64,000 nucleotides of DNA from Aquabacterium sp. (GCA_023266355.1 JAHFQM010000001.1:186001-250000), one strand, 5' to 3'. Positions 36,918-45,821 are shown, numbered from the stretch's first letter. The notes: a model not told the origin generated them from the sequence alone. Numbers and translations: made by a program.

Positions 36918-37978
36918 ACAATGGCACGCACAAAATAGTAGAAACAGGAAATGGCGTCAGCCAGCATTTTGTGGCTGTGGGTGAAAGAACCTTCATCCGA
37001 GGGGCGGAAAATCAACTGGGCATGCTGTTGCATGGCGATACGATGCTTAACTAGCTTCTCATGAATACGCTTGCGGCGCGTCAATCGTGCTTCCAGAGAT
37101 TCCTGCCACGTCAATCTGGCATTCGGGTCGCACCATTTTCGATACTCTGCACGATACAAGTTATGAGAATAGCAGTTGTTGATGTCTTTGGTGATCGCAT
37201 GGGCCAAGGCGGATTTTCTGGTTCTGATCCCGTAATCTTGCATGTCTAGCACTACAAAATTGTTGACCAGATAGCGACGGCTCTGTTCTGCAATATCGCC
37301 GCGAGTGTCGTGGTAATGGCGCATATCAATGGTGCGGCCATGTGCGCGTAGGCTGTGCACGAAGAAATGCTGTTCAGGGGCAAAGCGTGGCAAGAATAGA
37401 GGGAGATTTTGGTCCCAGATTATTTCTGACTCGTGCTGCAAGGCCCAATTCCAATCGGCCTCATCCAGAGGTGGAGCGTCGAAATGCTTTATAATGTCGT
37501 CTCTCAAACCGAACAGGCTGAGGTCGGATGGGTGGAAAGGATAGGATGGTGAATTAGGGCTAGGATAACGCGTCGCGTAATGCGGAATAACAATTTTGTG
37601 CTTGTATAAGGTGTACTCAGGGTCACGTACGTCTGATGTCGTGAAGCCTTGAATGAAGCCCGGATGATGAATCTCGAAGTCTGTGCGCAATTTTAGAGCG
37701 TACGGACGACTCGCCCGCAGCAATCCAGCTAGTGTAGAAACCAGTTGGCGGTTGGTATTGTTGAGCAGTTTTCCGTCTTTGACGGCTGGCCTTGCGCCTG
37801 GGTCAGGGCTAAAGATGCACGCATCCACAACCAAGCCGTCTGGTAGTTGGCTGCCCTCCCAGGTCGATAAAATGATTTCGGATTTTGGCAAACCTTTACG
37901 AACGCTTCGTATGCAGTCGTTGAGTTCTGCCCCGATAGCTCCCTGAATGATTACACTGATTTGATCGCTGCTGATCAT
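36914..37978 (-). CDS. WavE family lipopolysaccharide synthesis protein
   Basis: Putative glycosyltransferase of 354 residues of the WavE family (PF07507), first seen in the Vibrio cholerae LPS core locus. It begins at the ATG at 37978 (ISSDQISVIIQGAI). LRASRPYALKLRTDFEIHHP contains a conserved Lys/Arg/Asp nucleotide-sugar site, and NSPSYPFHPSDLSLFGLRDD is typical. The start overlaps the GT4 stop by four bases. Upstream codons in the same frame lack similarity. Confidence 0.88.
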   Translation of the reverse strand: MISSDQISVIIQGAIGAELNDCIRSVRKGLPKSEIILSTWEGSQLPDGLVVDACIFSPDPGARPAVKDGKLLNNTNRQLVSTLAGLLRASRPYALKLRTDFEIHHPGFIQGFTTSDVRDPEYTLYKHKIVIPHYATRYPSPNSPSYPFHPSDLSLFGLRDDIIKHFDAPPLDEADWNWALQHESEIIWDQNLPLFLPRFAPEQHFFVHSLRAHGRTIDMRHYHDTRGDIAEQSRRYLVNNFVVLDMQDYGIRTRKSALAHAITKDINNCYSHNLYRAEYRKWCDPNARLTWQESLEARLTRRKRIHEKLVKHRIAMQQHAQLIFRPSDEGSFTHSHKMLADAISCFYYFVRAIV

Positions 37979-39174
37979 GGTGATGAAGTAGAGTTCAATG
38001 TGTTCCGTAGCGTCTCTTCCATTGCTGGACGAAGCGCAGTAGACCAAGTCAGCTCTTGACGGCGAGGTGCCGGCTGTGCTGTAGAGAATGTGAGTAGCAG
38101 TTTAACTAGATTGTCACGAAAAACATCAGGCTGATCAGCTTGATGTACACTAGGAGCTCGTAGCCAAACTTCAAAGCCACGAAAGGCCTTGGTTGTGCCT
38201 AGTACCGGTTGGCCAGAAGCCAAAGCCTCAGCCGTCTTTAAGTTTGTGCCCCCACCAGAAAGTATCGGTAGCAAGATCACCCCTGCGTTGAGTAGCGCGG
38301 AATCCAGCAGCGCAGTGCTAACTTTTCCGTGGTGACGTATGCGTCCTGCTCCCATCCACGGCTGATAAGGCGCATGTTGCTTAAGCGCTTCTGCGCAGGT
38401 CCCGATGGTGTGTATCGAGGTGCCCGATGGTAGGAACGATAGATCGTTTCCCACCATGCTGAGAAAACCGTTGATGTTTGGGGCGTAATTTGTCCCAATG
38501 AACAATGCATAGCGCCCACGCAGATCCGAGAACAGCGATAGAGGGGCATGCGTTGGCAGTTCTCGGCACCCGTTCGGCGCCAAAACACACTGCCGCGCAA
38601 ATGGGGTGAGTTTTTCAGCATCTGCAAGAGACACTGCCCAAGTGATATCCGCAGCAGCTGCTGCGGCCTCCTCTATCTGGCGGATTTCTTGGGCAAGTTG
38701 TTGCGCGGCCCGATTCCAGTGGCCTTGTTCTCGGGTTACGGACTCGAAAAGCTCGTGCTCAATGTTATGTGCGCTATAAACGATGCGCGCACGGGCTAGC
38801 ATCGGGTGTCCTCTCATAGCGCATATCAAGGCAACGTCCCACGGGTGTTCGACGTGCACGATTGTGTAGGTGTGTTCAAGGCGCGCGGCCAATTGCTTGT
38901 GAAGCCTTTGGCTGGCCTGTGCGGCCCAGTGTTGACGGATCTGGCCGAGATTGCCTGGTTTGCCCAGATGTTTGCGACGCACACGATCAAGCCAGGGCAT
39001 TATCAAGTCCATCGGCCTCCTGGCGTCACGGCGGCGAGTGACGACGCAAGTGCGATCGACCGAGTAACCAGCCTCACGATAAGCTTTGGCAATTGCATCG
39101 ATACGAATCTGACCGCCAGCACTAGGTTGATCTGGTATGTCGAAAGGGCATACCTGTAGCACGCGAGGTGTCAT
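37975..39174 (-). CDS. GT4-family glycosyltransferase
   Basis: GT-B transferase of 399 residues. The C-terminal donor domain contains LFIGTNYAPNINGF and the E-x7-E region ILSGGGTNLKTAEALASGQP. The N-terminal acceptor domain has FDIPDQPSAGGQIRIDAI with the usual Gly-Gly loop. The gene starts four bases after the hldD stop, so it may be read from the hldD message. It is the first gene of the AT-rich island. Confidence 0.9.
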   Translation of the reverse strand: MTPRVLQVCPFDIPDQPSAGGQIRIDAIAKAYREAGYSVDRTCVVTRRRDARRPMDLIMPWLDRVRRKHLGKPGNLGQIRQHWAAQASQRLHKQLAARLEHTYTIVHVEHPWDVALICAMRGHPMLARARIVYSAHNIEHELFESVTREQGHWNRAAQQLAQEIRQIEEAAAAAADITWAVSLADAEKLTPFARQCVLAPNGCRELPTHAPLSLFSDLRGRYALFIGTNYAPNINGFLSMVGNDLSFLPSGTSIHTIGTCAEALKQHAPYQPWMGAGRIRHHGKVSTALLDSALLNAGVILLPILSGGGTNLKTAEALASGQPVLGTTKAFRGFEVWLRAPSVHQADQPDVFRDNLVKLLLTFSTAQPAPRRQELTWSTALRPAMEETLRNTLNSTSSP

Positions 39175-39178
39175 ATCT

Positions 39179-40159
39179 TCATCTGTAGGAGTCAGATTGA
39201 ACCAGATGCCGCTGCACGTAGTCCAGTACTCCGTTTTCTAGTGATGTCATGGCGCTGGTGAATCCCGCCGCGCGCAGCTTCCCCATCTTCGCTTCGGTGA
39301 AGTACTGGTAGTTCGGGCGGATGCTCTCGGGCATGTCCACGTACTCGATGTTCACGGGCTTGCTCAGCGCCGCGCCAATGGCCTGCATCAGGTCCACGAA
39401 GCTGCGCGCCTGGCCGGTGCCCAGGTTGAACACGCCGCTGGCCTGTCGGTTGTCCAGCAGCCACATCATCACGGCGCAGCAGTCTTTCACGTAGACGAAG
39501 TCGCGCAGCTGGGCGCCGTCGGCATAGCCTTCTTTGTGTGACTTGAACAGGCGGATGGTTTCGCTGCGGGCAATCAGCTCGGTGTTCTTGGCCACCAGGC
39601 TCTTCATGTCGCCCTTGTGGTACTCGTTGGGGCCATAAACGTTGAAGAACTTCAGGCCGGCCCATTGCGGCGGGGCCTTGCCTTCGGCGGCGCGCTCCAC
39701 GGCCCACTTGTCGAACTGGTGCTTGGACCAGCCGTACAGGTTCAGCGGCGCGAGCTTGTCCAGCGCCTCGGGCGCCTGGTTGTCGTCGAAGCCTTCCTGG
39801 CCGTCGCCATAGGTCGCTGCCGACGAGGCGTAGATGAAGGGCGTGCCGCTGTGCGTGCACCACTGCCACCAGGCCATGGTGGCGCGCAGGTTGACGCGCA
39901 AAATTTCATCGCCGTCGGTCGACGTGGTGGATGAATTCGCGCCCATGTGGAAGACGGCATCTGCCTTGCTCAGCTTGGGCAGCAAGCCGTCGATCTGGCG
40001 GTAATCGACGATGTCCAGGAAGCGGCGCTTGGCCACGTTCTTCCACTTGCCGTGGGTGCCGAGGTCATCGACCAGCAGCAGGTCGGTGCGGCCGCGCGCG
40101 TTGAGGTCGGCGACGATGTTGGAGCCGATGAAGCCGGTGGCGCCGGTGACGATGATCAT
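39179..40159 (-). CDS. hldD: ADP-L-glycero-D-manno-heptose 6-epimerase
   Basis: NADP-dependent short-chain dehydrogenase of 326 residues that makes the heptose donor for the LPS inner core. The Rossmann motif is GATGFIGSNIVADL at 5-18, the YxxxK is in LYGWSKHQFD, and KFFNVYGPNEYHKGDMKS is diagnostic. Base composition is that of the genome, in contrast to the island right behind it. Upstream are a RelE/Phd pair and msbA. Confidence 0.96.
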   Translation of the reverse strand: MIIVTGATGFIGSNIVADLNARGRTDLLLVDDLGTHGKWKNVAKRRFLDIVDYRQIDGLLPKLSKADAVFHMGANSSTTSTDGDEILRVNLRATMAWWQWCTHSGTPFIYASSAATYGDGQEGFDDNQAPEALDKLAPLNLYGWSKHQFDKWAVERAAEGKAPPQWAGLKFFNVYGPNEYHKGDMKSLVAKNTELIARSETIRLFKSHKEGYADGAQLRDFVYVKDCCAVMMWLLDNRQASGVFNLGTGQARSFVDLMQAIGAALSKPVNIEYVDMPESIRPNYQYFTEAKMGKLRAAGFTSAMTSLENGVLDYVQRHLVQSDSYR

Positions 40160-40224
40160 GGGGTGGGCTCAAGGCTGAAATGAGAGCCAGATTATGCCCG
40201 CGGCCTTTTTACACTCTGTTGGCT

Positions 40225-40563
40225 TTAGCCCAGCAGCCTGCGAGCTAGCACCGATTGCATGTCCCGGCGTCCATCGGCAATCAGGTGGACGATGACTTGC
40301 TTGCCCACCACGCGGTAAACCACACGGTACGGCTTGAAAAAGGTTTGGCGATACTCCTTGATGCCAAGGCCCACAAGTTCTTTCGGGTAGCTTCCACGCT
40401 CAGGAAAACGCGACAAACCTGTCACCGTTTCCATCAACCCATCCAGCACCAAGTTGGCGTTGTCCGGGCAATCAAATGCGGCGATGTGGTCGTGGATGGC
40501 CTCCAGGTCCTGCTCAGCACCTTCGGTCAGCAGGACGGCGTAGTTGGCTGGTCCGCTGCTCAT
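40225..40563 (-). CDS. RelE/ParE-family toxin
   Basis: Toxin of 112 residues with the RelE/ParE fold: LTEGAEQDLEAIHDHIAAFD, LSRFPERGSYPKELVGLGI and KPYRVVYRVVGKQVIVHLIADG, then RDMQSVLARRL. The start shares one base with the antitoxin stop (TGATG). Together with the Phd-like partner it interrupts the msbA-hldD run. Confidence 0.92.
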   Translation of the reverse strand: MSSGPANYAVLLTEGAEQDLEAIHDHIAAFDCPDNANLVLDGLMETVTGLSRFPERGSYPKELVGLGIKEYRQTFFKPYRVVYRVVGKQVIVHLIADGRRDMQSVLARRLLG

Positions 40564-40838
40564 CAGGCTGCGGCCTGCTTGGCGCGCAGGCGGGCGACGA
40601 CTTCTGCCACCGGCTTGACCTTGCCCTCAGCGACGTCCTGGTTGCCCAGCGCCAGAATTTTCAGCAGGGCCAGTGTTTCCTGTGTCTCGTCGAAGGACGC
40701 CACATCCAGCAGCACGGCTTTGGCTTCACCGTTCTGTGTGATGACCAAGGGCTCGCGCAGTTCGGTGATGTGCGCCAGCACCTCAGCGGCGTTGGCCTTG
40801 AGGTAACTGATGGGCTTGACTTGGGAGGCGTAACGCAT
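40563..40838 (-). CDS. Phd/YefM-family antitoxin
   Basis: Antitoxin of 91 residues. The N-terminal Phd DNA-binding domain reads VKPISYLKANAAEVLAHITE and LVITQNGEAKAVLLD; the C-terminal tail binds the toxin. GGAG precedes the ATG at 40838. An inverted repeat sits about 25 bases upstream. Confidence 0.93.
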   Translation of the reverse strand: MRYASQVKPISYLKANAAEVLAHITELREPLVITQNGEAKAVLLDVASFDETQETLALLKILALGNQDVAEGKVKPVAEVVARLRAKQAAA

Positions 40839-40860
40839 GACCGAACTCCGGATGTTGGAG

Positions 40861-40876
40861 GGACTGAATATAGTCC
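40861..40876 (-). promoter_or_regulatory. Candidate Phd operator
   Basis: GGACT at 40861-40865 and AGTCC at 40872-40876 flank a 6-base AT-rich centre. On the minus strand the centre reads as a TATATT -10 box, placing the repeat where the antitoxin would repress its own promoter. Confidence 0.45.
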
Positions 40877-40899
40877 TTTTATGGTCTGATGGGCTGTGA

Positions 40900-42654
40900 T
40901 CAGTCGGCCGACTGGATGCGCACCATGCCGGCGTAAATGCCGCCCAGGGCCATCAACTCGGCATGGGTGCCTTGCTCGACGATACGGCCTTCAGACATCA
41001 CGCAGATGACGTCGGCATTTTTGATGGTGCTCAGGCGGTGCGCGATGAGGATGAGCGTCTTGGCGTGGCGCAGGTCCTCGATGGAACGTTGCACCACGGC
41101 TTCGGATTCCGAGTCGAGCGCCGAAGTGGCTTCGTCGAAGATCCACACCGACGCGTCGCGGTACAGGGCGCGCGCGATGGCCAGGCGCTGGCGCTGGCCG
41201 CCCGACATCATGCTGCCGTTGGTGCCAATGCCCGTGTCCATGCCTTGGGCCATGGTGGACACGTGGTTCCAGAGGTTGGCCGCACGCAGGCATTGCTCCA
41301 CCTTGGCGCGGTCGATGCCGATGGGGCTGGCGTAGGCCACGTTGGCCGCCACGCTGCCGTCGAACAAGACGATGTCTTGCGACACCACGGCAAAGTGCCG
41401 GCGCAGGCTGGCCAGCTTGAGGTCTTCGATGGGCACACCGTCCAGCTGGATCTGACCGCTGACCGGCGTGGCAAAGCGCAGCAGGGTGTTGACCACGGTG
41501 GTCTTGCCCGCGCCTGACGACCCCACGAGGGCCACGGTTTGCCCGGGCTCGATGTGCAGCTTGAAGCCGTTGAGGGATGGCGCGGCTGCGCCCTCGTAAT
41601 GCACCTTGACGTTGTCAAAGGCGATGTCGCCGCGCGAGATGGGCATCTCCAGCGTGCCGTTGTCGGGCTCGACCGGCGCGTTGATCAGGTCGAAGGCACC
41701 GCGCGCGGTGATGAGCGCACCCGTGACCGGCTGGTAGACGTCGGTGAGGTGGCGCATGGGCGAGATCGTCATCAGCAAGGCCGTGATGAAGGAGACGAAT
41801 TCGCCCACCGTGGTCGAGCCCTGGCTGGCCTGGTGGATGGCCAAGGTGATGATGATCGACACGCCGATGGCGGCCACGACCTGCGTCATCGGGGTGATGA
41901 GGGAGCTGGTGGCCATGGTCTTGAGCACCATGCGGCGCAGCACATGGGCTTCCTTGTCGAAGCGGGCCAGCTCGAAGTCGGCCGCGTCGAAGGTTCGCAC
42001 CACGCGCCATGCGCGGGCGTTGTCGTCCACGGTGTTGACCAGGCGCTGTTGCGATTCGTACTGGGCCTGGCCCACGTGCTGCAGGCGCTTTTGCACCCGC
42101 TTGAGCAAAAAGCCCAGCAGCGGCATGCTGACGAAGGACAGCAGCGTGAGCTGCCAGTTCAGGTACAGCAGGTAGCCCAGCAGGAACACCAGGGTCATGG
42201 AGTCCTTGATCACGGAGATCACCACATTGCCCAGCGTCTGAGAGGCGAACTGCGGGTCGTTGATGATCTTGGTGACGGCCACACCGGGGCTGATCAAGGT
42301 GAACAAGCTGGCATCGGCGCGCAGCAGGCCGCGCATGAGGTCGCGGCGCAGGCTCAGCACCACGCTGGAGACGCTGTCCGTCATCGCGTAGTTGCCGGCG
42401 AAGTTGAACAGGCCGCGCACCAGGAAGAGGCCGATGATGACGATGGGCACCAGCCACAGGGGGTAGTTGAGCCCTTCCTTGAAACCGGAGTCGATCAGCT
42501 TCTTGAACAGGGCCGGGATGACCGGCTCGACCGCCGCCCCCGCCGTGAAGAGCAGGAAGGCCCCGGCGAACTTCCTCCAGTGCGGTTTGCCGTACGCGAG
42601 GATCTTGCGTCCGGTCTCTTTCAGTTCCAGGTTCTGCTCAGGCGTTTGCGCCAT
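40900..42654 (-). CDS. msbA: Lipid A export ABC transporter MsbA
   Basis: Half-transporter of 584 residues that flips lipid A-core across the inner membrane. The N-terminal domain has six membrane segments (about 25-320). The ATPase domain carries Walker A GSSGAGKTT, the signature MSGGQRQRLAIARAL and Walker B VWIFDEATSALD. It overlaps the preceding GT9 gene by 17 bases. LPS neighbours (GT9, hldD) favour MsbA over a general drug exporter. Confidence 0.93.
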   Translation of the reverse strand: MAQTPEQNLELKETGRKILAYGKPHWRKFAGAFLLFTAGAAVEPVIPALFKKLIDSGFKEGLNYPLWLVPIVIIGLFLVRGLFNFAGNYAMTDSVSSVVLSLRRDLMRGLLRADASLFTLISPGVAVTKIINDPQFASQTLGNVVISVIKDSMTLVFLLGYLLYLNWQLTLLSFVSMPLLGFLLKRVQKRLQHVGQAQYESQQRLVNTVDDNARAWRVVRTFDAADFELARFDKEAHVLRRMVLKTMATSSLITPMTQVVAAIGVSIIITLAIHQASQGSTTVGEFVSFITALLMTISPMRHLTDVYQPVTGALITARGAFDLINAPVEPDNGTLEMPISRGDIAFDNVKVHYEGAAAPSLNGFKLHIEPGQTVALVGSSGAGKTTVVNTLLRFATPVSGQIQLDGVPIEDLKLASLRRHFAVVSQDIVLFDGSVAANVAYASPIGIDRAKVEQCLRAANLWNHVSTMAQGMDTGIGTNGSMMSGGQRQRLAIARALYRDASVWIFDEATSALDSESEAVVQRSIEDLRHAKTLILIAHRLSTIKNADVICVMSEGRIVEQGTHAELMALGGIYAGMVRIQSAD

Positions 42655-43663
42655 GACGGGCCTCTCTCAGCAGGCCGAGCACATGCTCGACGGTGATGTC
42701 GGACAGGCGGGCTGCCGTGACGTTGCGCATGTTCTGCGGGTCCTGGTCGAGGGTTGGGCGCGAGCCGATGATGACGAAGCTGGGACGGCCCACCGCGGCG
42801 GCCACGTTGACCATGCCGGTGTCGTTGCCCACGCAGAAATCGGCCACTTGCAGGGCCGCGGCGCTGCCCAGCACCGGGGTGTCGGTGACGATGGTCAGTG
42901 CGTGGCGGACCTTGTCAGGGATCAAGGCTTCGATCTCGCGCGCCAGTGCCACCTCGCCGGGGCCACCCAGCAGCATCACGCCCGCGCCTTCGGCGATCAG
43001 CGCACAGGCCAGGTCAGCGTAGTTCTGGACGCCCCACTGCTTGTGCGTTTCGCTGGTGCCGATGGCAAAAGCGTAGAGCGGGTGGGGCATGTTCGCCAGG
43101 CGCGTCTGCATCTGCGCCAACAGCTCGGTGGGCGGGTGCAGGTGCGGCACGATGGGCTCAGGGCAGTAGCCATGCGCCACCATGAAGGCGCTGGCCTCGG
43201 GGTACACCGCCAGCGAGGGGCCTTTGTAGGCTTCGATGAAGGGGCCGCTGTTGAGGAACATGCGCTGCAGGAATCGGTAGCCAAAGCCCTGGCGGATGCC
43301 GATGCCGCTGAGCCAGGCCACCAGGCCTCGGCTGGGGCGGCCCGAGAACAGGATGATGCGGTCGAAGCGGCCAGCCTTGAGCTGCTGCGCCATGCGCCAC
43401 ATGCCCGCGAAGCCCGCGTGCTTGCCGCGGCGCTTTTCGCCACGGCGGGGGCGGTGGTCGTGGTCGATGACTTCGTCCACCCAAGGCTCCTTGCCGATGA
43501 AGGCGCGCGTCAGCGTCGAGGGTTGGGCGACCACGGTCACGCGGCCGTCCTGGCTCTGGTCGGCGATCAGCTTGAAGTAGGGGATGTGCCAGACCAGGTC
43601 ACCGATGCCGGCGTATTGCAGCAAGACGACGGTGCGGGGCCGGGAGTCATTCGAAGAGGGCAT
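42638..43663 (-). CDS. GT9-family glycosyltransferase (heptosyltransferase-like)
   Basis: Heptosyltransferase-family protein of 341 residues, started at the ATG at 43663; a TTG two codons upstream is also possible. VVLLQYAGIGDLVWHIPYFK is the N-terminal acceptor motif and GNDTGMVNVAAAVGRPSFVI, with the Asp-Thr-Gly, is the ADP-heptose site. It overlaps msbA by 17 bases. It is divergent from the heptose kinase gene across about 135 bases. Confidence 0.88.
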   Translation of the reverse strand: MPSSNDSRPRTVVLLQYAGIGDLVWHIPYFKLIADQSQDGRVTVVAQPSTLTRAFIGKEPWVDEVIDHDHRPRRGEKRRGKHAGFAGMWRMAQQLKAGRFDRIILFSGRPSRGLVAWLSGIGIRQGFGYRFLQRMFLNSGPFIEAYKGPSLAVYPEASAFMVAHGYCPEPIVPHLHPPTELLAQMQTRLANMPHPLYAFAIGTSETHKQWGVQNYADLACALIAEGAGVMLLGGPGEVALAREIEALIPDKVRHALTIVTDTPVLGSAAALQVADFCVGNDTGMVNVAAAVGRPSFVIIGSRPTLDQDPQNMRNVTAARLSDITVEHVLGLLREARHGANA

Positions 43664-43800
43664 GCACAAAAGGTGGGCGGACGGCTAACCCGGTATTTTG
43701 CCTTGCCCTGAGCCTGGCTTTGCCGTGGGCGATAACTGACACATTTGTGCTGACAATACGGATCTTCCTCAGACCTCTTTTGCTTGCCGGACCGACCGCC

Positions 43801-44742
43801 ATGAAATCGACCTTTTGCCCCGACCTCCAGACGCTCGCCAGCCGCCGTGTGCTGGTGGTGGGTGATGTGATGCTGGACCGCTACTGGTTCGGCGCCGTGG
43901 AACGCATTTCGCCCGAAGCCCCGGTGCCCGTGGTCCGCGTGGCCAGCGAGCAGGAGCGCGTGGGCGGTGCCGCCAACGTGGCGCTCAACGTCAAGACCCT
44001 GGGTGGCAACGTCACCCTGCTGAGCATGGTCGGCCAGGACGAGCCGGCCCGTCGCCTGCGCGAGCTGCTGGAGGCCCACGGCGTGGCCACGGTGCTGGGC
44101 CAGGACCCAGGCATGCAGACCATCGTCAAGCTGCGCATCATCGGCCGCAACCAGCAGCTGTTGCGCGTGGACTTCGAACGCGAGCCCACCCACGAGGTGC
44201 TGGCGCAGATGCTGGGCGATTTCGAGCGCGAGCTGGCCAAGCACGACGTCGTGCTGTTTTCGGATTACGGCAAGGGCGGCCTGGCCCACATCCCCCGCAT
44301 GATCGAGATGGCCCGCCAGGCCGGCAAGCCCGTGCTCATCGACCCCAAGGGCAGCGACTACGCCCGCTACGCCGGTGCCACGGTCATCACGCCCAACCGC
44401 GCCGAGCTGCAGCAGGTCATTGGCAACTGGAAGGACGAGGCCGAGCTGGTCGCCAAGGCCGAGGCGCTGCGCGTGCAGCTGGGCCTCGACGCCTTGCTGC
44501 TGACGCGCTCGGAGGAAGGCATGTCGCTGTTCGAGCCGGGCCAGGTCAGCAATGTCCAGGCGCAGGCGCGCGAGGTGGCCGATGTCACCGGCGCGGGCGA
44601 CACCGTCATCGCCACCATGGCCTTGATGATGGCCTGTGGCCTGTCGATGGCCGATGCCATGGCGCACGCCAACCGCGCTGGCGGCCTGGTCGTGGCCAAG
44701 TTCGGCACCGCGACGCTGAGCTACGAGGAGCTGTTCGCATGA
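43801..44742 (+). CDS. rfaE1: D-glycero-beta-D-manno-heptose-7-phosphate kinase
   Basis: PfkB-family kinase of 313 residues that makes heptose-1,7-bisphosphate. It starts at the ATG at 43801. GGAANVALNVKTLGGN and the C-terminal DVTGAGDTVIAT are the PfkB signatures, with the catalytic Asp in GAGD. It corresponds to the N-terminal half of HldE; here the adenylyltransferase is a separate gene that overlaps by four bases (ATGA). Confidence 0.94.
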   Translation: MKSTFCPDLQTLASRRVLVVGDVMLDRYWFGAVERISPEAPVPVVRVASEQERVGGAANVALNVKTLGGNVTLLSMVGQDEPARRLRELLEAHGVATVLGQDPGMQTIVKLRIIGRNQQLLRVDFEREPTHEVLAQMLGDFERELAKHDVVLFSDYGKGGLAHIPRMIEMARQAGKPVLIDPKGSDYARYAGATVITPNRAELQQVIGNWKDEAELVAKAEALRVQLGLDALLLTRSEEGMSLFEPGQVSNVQAQAREVADVTGAGDTVIATMALMMACGLSMADAMAHANRAGGLVVAKFGTATLSYEELFA

Positions 44743-45821
44743 GCGACCACCCCTTCCAAGCCCTGATGGACAAGGTCTGCGAGCGCGAGGACATCGCTGC
44801 GCGCATGGCCGCGCTGCCCCAGCCCGTGGTCTTCACCAACGGCGTGTTCGACGTGCTGCACCGTGGCCATGTGGCCTACCTGCACGAGGCCCGCCAGCTG
44901 GGCGGCTCGCTGGTGGTGGCCGTCAACTCGGATGCGTCGGCACGCATGCTGGGCAAGGGCCCGGACCGCCCGCTGAACAAGGCCGAGGACCGCGCCGCGG
45001 TGCTGGCCGGGCTGGCGTCTGTCTCGCTGGTCACCTTCTTCGACGAACGCACGCCGGTCCAGCTGATCAAGGAAGCGCGCCCCGACCTCTACGTCAAGGG
45101 CGGCGACTACGACATGGAAACCCTGGAAGAGACCGCCGTGGTGCGCTCCTGGGGCGGTGAGGCGCTGGCGATTCCTTTCGTCGATGGTTATTCCACGACC
45201 TCGCTGGTCAAGCGCATCCGGGCCGGGCAGTCGTCCGACGCCGTGCCGCAGGCCTCGGCCTTGACGTCACCGCGCAAAGCAGCGTTCCTCGATCGCGACG
45301 GCGTCATCAACCTGGACCGGGCCTACGTGCACCAGTGGGACGAGTTCGAGTTCGTGCCCGGCGCGGTGGACGCCATGCGCCGCCTGCGCGAGGCGGGCTA
45401 CGTGCTCATCGTCGTGACCAACCAGTCGGGCCTGGCGCGTGGCATGTACACCGAGGACCAGTTCCAGGTGCTGACCACGCACATGCGCGCCGCGCTCAAG
45501 GCAGCCGGCGCCGAGGTCGAGGCGGTGTACCACTGCCCGCATCACCCCAAGGGCACGGTGCCCGAGCTGGCCGTGGATTGCGATTGCCGCAAGCCCGAAC
45601 CCGGCATGATCCTGCAAGCTGCGCGCGAGCATGGCCTGTCGCTGGCCGATTCCTTCATGGTGGGCGACAAGCCCTCCGACATCGAAGCCGCGCGTGCGGC
45701 CGGCGTGGGCCGTGCGTACATCGTGCAGTCGGACAATGCCGAATCCACCGACGGTTTGGCCGGTGCCGATGCGGCGCATGCCGACCTGGCGGCCTGTGTG
45801 GATGCGCTGCTGAAGGGCTGA
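44739..45821 (+). CDS. Fusion of heptose-1-phosphate adenylyltransferase and GmhB phosphatase
   Basis: Two-domain enzyme of 360 residues. Residues about 1-162 are the HldE C-terminal cytidylyltransferase-like domain, with TNGVFDVLHRGH (33-44) and YSTTSLVKRI (151-160). A linker of about 18 residues follows. Residues 180-360 are D,D-heptose-1,7-bisphosphate phosphatase GmhB: nucleophiles Asp185 and Asp187 (FLDRDGVINLD), the zinc loop CPHHPKGT with CDCRKP, and MVGDKPSDIEAA. The two domains catalyse the last and the preceding steps of ADP-D,D-heptose synthesis. The reading frame is continuous, so this is a true fusion. Confidence 0.93.
   Translation: MSDHPFQALMDKVCEREDIAARMAALPQPVVFTNGVFDVLHRGHVAYLHEARQLGGSLVVAVNSDASARMLGKGPDRPLNKAEDRAAVLAGLASVSLVTFFDERTPVQLIKEARPDLYVKGGDYDMETLEETAVVRSWGGEALAIPFVDGYSTTSLVKRIRAGQSSDAVPQASALTSPRKAAFLDRDGVINLDRAYVHQWDEFEFVPGAVDAMRRLREAGYVLIVVTNQSGLARGMYTEDQFQVLTTHMRAALKAAGAEVEAVYHCPHHPKGTVPELAVDCDCRKPEPGMILQAAREHGLSLADSFMVGDKPSDIEAARAAGVGRAYIVQSDNAESTDGLAGADAAHADLAACVDALLKG

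Larger units (their letters stand above)
33658..39178 (-). other. AT-rich glycan-modification island (seven genes behind hldD)
   Basis: Contiguous minus-strand block of GT4, WavE, nucleotidyltransferase, GDPD, HAD, nucleotidyltransferase paralogue and cupin genes. Adjacent genes overlap by four to eight bases or are two to four bases apart. By eye, A and T are clearly more frequent at third codon positions than in hldD, msbA or the CDP-sugar operon, suggesting acquisition from a lower-GC donor. No integrase, insertion sequence or flanking repeats are present. Confidence 0.65.
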
